This document shows positions 61,931 to 64,000 of a DNA stretch of 64,000 nt, one piece after another. The stretch's first letter is position 1, and each line of letters opens with the position of its first letter. This DNA is from an uncultured Dietzia sp. (GTDB lineage Bacteria; Actinomycetota; Actinomycetes; Mycobacteriales; Mycobacteriaceae). A program made the position numbers and the translations under genes. The stretch spans positions 1 through 64,000 of the forward strand of contig NZ_CALMYY010000042.1 of the NCBI RefSeq assembly GCF_937873725.1. The letters run 5' to 3'. The notes below the pieces were generated by a model, which saw only the letters and a program-made list of their open reading frames with translations, was not told where the DNA came from and ran no database searches.

Positions 61931-63195
61931 CCGGCGCGGGCGCACCGCCACCCCGGGATCCCGCGGGCGGGGGTCGCGCGACGGGGTCGGTCCCGGGGAC
62001 CGTCCTCCTGGCGCTGGCCCTCACCGGGGCGATCGGCCCGTTCGCCACCGACACCTACCTCCCCGCGCTCCCCCTGATCGTGGACGAGTTCGGGGTGTCC
62101 GCCTCGACCGCGCAGCTCACGCTGACCGCGTTCATGGTGTCGCTGGCCGTGGGGCAGCTCGTGATCGGGCCCCTGTCGGACCGGATGGGGCGGCGCACCC
62201 TCCTCATCCTCGGTTCCGTCGGCACCGCACTCGCGGCCGTCCTCTGCGCGCTCGCCCCGTCGATCTGGGTGCTCGTGGCCGGTCGCGTGGCCCAGGGGTT
62301 CTTCGGGGCGGCCGGGATCGTGCTGAGCAAGGCCGTCGTGGTGGACGTCGGCCGCGGCGCCGGGGTCGCCAAGGCGTTCGCCACCCTCATGGCCATCCAG
62401 TCCGTCGCCCCCGTCATCGCCCCGCTCGTCGGCGGCGCCGTGGTCCCGTACGGCGGCTGGCGGGGGGTGTTCTGGCTGCTGGCCGGCCTGTCCGTGGTCA
62501 CCGCGGTCGGGGTGGTCGCGGCGGTGCCGGAGTCGCTGCCCCCCGACTCCCGCCGCACTGGGGGCATCCGGACGACCCTGTCCGACATGAGGACGGTGGC
62601 GACCTACGCGCCGTTCGTCGCGCGGGTGTCGGCGTTCGTGTTCACCTTCGGCGTGCTCTTCGCCTACATCTCCGCCAGCCCGTTCATCTACCAGGACATG
62701 GTGGGCCTGTCCCCCACCGCGTACTCGGTGGCGTTCACCGTCAACGCCCTGGGAATCCTCGTCTCGAACCTCGCGGGCGCCCGGCTGGTCGGCAGGTTCG
62801 CCCCGGAGAAGATCCTCGGCACCGGGGTCCTCGGCATGGTCGCGGCGATCGCGTACCTCGTCGTCGTCGTCGCACTCTCCCCCGCCGGCACCCTGGGCCT
62901 CGCGCCGGTCACCGTCGGGTTCGTCGCGCTCACCCTGTCCGTCGGCCTGATCCTCCCCAACGCCGCGGCGCTGTCCATGCAGGCCACCCAGGGCCGCTCG
63001 GGCTCCGGATCGGCGCTGCTCGGCGCCGCCCAGTTCAGCCTGGCCGCGCTGGTCTCCCCGCTCACAGGCCTGGCCGGGCCGGCCTCGGCGACCCCGTTGC
63101 TCGCGGTGATGGGAGCCTGCGCGGCGCTGGTCGTGGTGGCGGTGTGGGCGGTGTTCAGCAGGCCGGTGGTCAGCCGGCCAGCGCGCGCCACGTGA
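61927..63195 (+). CDS. Bcr/CflA family MFS drug exporter
   Basis: A 422-residue DHA1 exporter of the Bcr/CflA subfamily. It opens with the characteristic GAIGPFATDTYLPALPLIVD (near residue 37), then VGQLVIGPLSDRMGRRTLLI (motif A, near 78) and RVAQGFFGAAGIVLSKAVVV near 120. Twelve helices follow, with LILPNAAALSMQATQGRSGS in the C-half. Family members export bicyclomycin, chloramphenicol, sulfonamides or amino-acid metabolites; the substrate here is unknown. The GTG at 61927 overlaps the antiporter stop. The 3' end overlaps the convergent CPBP gene by 26 bp. Confidence 0.9.
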   Translation: MTGAGAPPPRDPAGGGRATGSVPGTVLLALALTGAIGPFATDTYLPALPLIVDEFGVSASTAQLTLTAFMVSLAVGQLVIGPLSDRMGRRTLLILGSVGTALAAVLCALAPSIWVLVAGRVAQGFFGAAGIVLSKAVVVDVGRGAGVAKAFATLMAIQSVAPVIAPLVGGAVVPYGGWRGVFWLLAGLSVVTAVGVVAAVPESLPPDSRRTGGIRTTLSDMRTVATYAPFVARVSAFVFTFGVLFAYISASPFIYQDMVGLSPTAYSVAFTVNALGILVSNLAGARLVGRFAPEKILGTGVLGMVAAIAYLVVVVALSPAGTLGLAPVTVGFVALTLSVGLILPNAAALSMQATQGRSGSGSALLGAAQFSLAALVSPLTGLAGPASATPLLAVMGACAALVVVAVWAVFSRPVVSRPARAT

Positions 63196-63907
63196 GCGCG
63201 GCGGCGAGCGCCCCGACGGCGTTGAACGCCCAGTGCAGGCCGATCGGCGCGAGCAGGCTCCGGCTGTGGCGGCGGATCCAGATGAACCCGGCGCCCGCCA
63301 CCGAGGTCGCGGCCACCGCCACGGCGATCCCGGCGAGCTGACCGCCGACGCCGGTGCCCAGGAGATCCGACAGGCCGGCGTTCCCGGCGGTGAGGCCGAG
63401 GGAGGACGTGACGTGCCACAGGCCGAACGCCAGTGAGCCCACCAGAAAGACGCCCCTGGTGCCGAAGGTGCGCTCCAGCGCCCCCTGGAGGACGCCGCGG
63501 AACGCGAACTCCTCGGGGAGCACCGTCATGAGCGGGATCAGGACGAGCGCCGAGAACACCGCCATCCGCAGATCCGAGTAGCGCTCGGAGAGGAAGAACG
63601 GGCTCGTGACCGGGATCAGGCAGCCGGCGGTGACCACCGCGGCCACGACCGCGGTCGCGCCGAGGCCGTAGGCCAGCCCGCGCGGCATGTGACGGGGCGA
63701 CAGGCCCAGCTCCGACCAGTGCATGCCCCGCGCCTTGACCACCGCCACGAGCGCGAGCACCGACAGGGGCACGACGAACTCCCGGTGCGGCAGCCCCGCC
63801 AGGTTCGCCGAGAGGTTGATGGTCACGAGGGCGCCCAGGACGGCGACCACACCGACCAGGCCCCGCGTACGGCCGCGGGTGGCAGGAGCGGGATAAAGCG
63901 ACGTCAT
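63170..63907 (-). CDS. CPBP (CAAX/Abi) family intramembrane metalloprotease
   Basis: A 245-residue membrane protein with about seven or eight helices and the Abi/CAAX protease motifs. These are TVLPEEFAFRGVLQGALERT (EExxxR, near residue 140), SLAFGLWHVTSSLG (FxxxH, near 173) and PIGLHWAFNAVGAL (HxxxN, near 225). The role could be prenyl-protein or peptide processing, or self-immunity; unknown here. I chose the ATG at 63907 because TATCGT on the minus strand ends 7 nt before it, the leaderless pattern of this genome; a GTG at 63958 is possible. Confidence 0.88.
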   Translation of the reverse strand: MTSLYPAPATRGRTRGLVGVVAVLGALVTINLSANLAGLPHREFVVPLSVLALVAVVKARGMHWSELGLSPRHMPRGLAYGLGATAVVAAVVTAGCLIPVTSPFFLSERYSDLRMAVFSALVLIPLMTVLPEEFAFRGVLQGALERTFGTRGVFLVGSLAFGLWHVTSSLGLTAGNAGLSDLLGTGVGGQLAGIAVAVAATSVAGAGFIWIRRHSRSLLAPIGLHWAFNAVGALAAALTWRALAG

Positions 63908-63914
63908 CGGCCCG

Positions 63915-63920
63915 ACGATA
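63915..63920 (-). promoter_or_regulatory. Candidate -10 element TATCGT of a leaderless promoter (minus strand)
   Basis: On the minus strand TATCGT ends 7 nt before the ATG at 63907, with CGGGCCG between and no ribosome-binding site. Confidence 0.4.
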
Positions 63921-63987
63921 CCCCTCGTCCCCTTCGGGCCGGGCGTAGTGTGGCGCACACGACCGACCCCCGAGGTGGTGTCCGCAC

Positions 63988-64000
63988 ATGTCCCCCGAGC
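63988..64000 (+). CDS. Probable start of a gene cut by the window edge
   Basis: Only four codons (MSPE) are visible. GAGGTGGTG lies 7-8 nt upstream of the ATG at 63988 as a ribosome-binding site, and TAGTGT at 63946-63951 could be its -10. It is divergent from the CPBP protease gene. Nothing can be said of the product. Confidence 0.4.

Overview
The window is very GC-rich, gene-dense, single-chromosome-like DNA from a member of the Mycobacteriales (Corynebacteriales). Supporting markers are kgd (the fused 2-oxoglutarate decarboxylase/dehydrogenase), mycothiol synthesis (mshB), coenzyme F420 synthesis (fbiC), the sigE-rseA-htrA-tatB stress block, lpqW and a siderophore importer with DtxR/IdeR-type boxes. 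From memory, the gene order follows the Mycobacterium tuberculosis interval from about Rv1248c back to Rv1151c, with many insertions and losses. The overall style (extreme GC, leaderless TAGnnT promoters, gene content) would fit Dietzia, but the genus is an inference. I see no tRNA, rRNA, CRISPR array, insertion sequence or prophage.

Layout. 1-4.7 kb: a minus-strand operon (TetR regulator, PLP aldolase/racemase-like enzyme, M20 peptidase, MFS exporter), then the start of an Ala/Pro/Glu-rich protein cut by the window edge. It is divergent from an aldonolactone oxidase at 4.85 kb. 6.3-10.9 kb: a small membrane protein and kgd, closed by a perfect bidirectional hairpin. 11-17 kb: orphan OpuAC-type lipoprotein, CorA, a SUFU-domain/stress-protein/CitE-like minus operon, and an MgtE-N/PRC plus DUF1003 pair. 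17-23.6 kb: transglycosylase, Mrp, TatB, HtrA, RseA, SigE and an O-methyltransferase. 23.6-28.5 kb: divergent glgC/glgA, an RlmA-like methyltransferase and leucyl aminopeptidase. 28.5-35.2 kb: DUF3117, DivIVA-like protein, folP2, two tandem LOG genes and the dapE/dapD/dapC/fdxC lysine-DAP branch. 35.2-45.2 kb: fbiC, two PH-domain membrane proteins and the typA-lpqW-mshB operon. 45.5-49 kb: secreted protein, sirtuin, aquaporin and two membrane proteins. 49-56.7 kb: CoA-transferase, F420-type luciferase-like oxidoreductase, a second GlgC-like protein and a four-gene siderophore ABC importer. 56.8-64 kb: pcm, iron-sulfur class I fumarase, VOC protein, LGFP lipoprotein, CPA2/Kef antiporter, Bcr/CflA exporter, CPBP protease and the first codons of a further gene.

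How the parts work together. SigE, its anti-sigma factor RseA, the membrane protease HtrA and TatB form an envelope-stress module. It carries an apparent ECF promoter in front of rseA and an MprA-like direct repeat in front of sigE. The siderophore importer faces pcm and an Fe-S fumarase across an intergenic region with two DtxR/IdeR-like boxes. dapC, dapD and dapE supply meso-diaminopimelate for peptidoglycan. FbiC supplies F420 for enzymes such as the luciferase-like oxidoreductase here. GlgC and GlgA feed alpha-glucan synthesis.

Most striking at window scale is a repeated promoter grammar: a TAGnnT or TAnnnT hexamer 6-9 nt before the start codon of about ten genes on both strands, which implies widespread leaderless transcription. 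The most unusual single element is a tandem Gly-His-Asp-His-Pro repeat at the N-terminus of the anti-sigma factor RseA.
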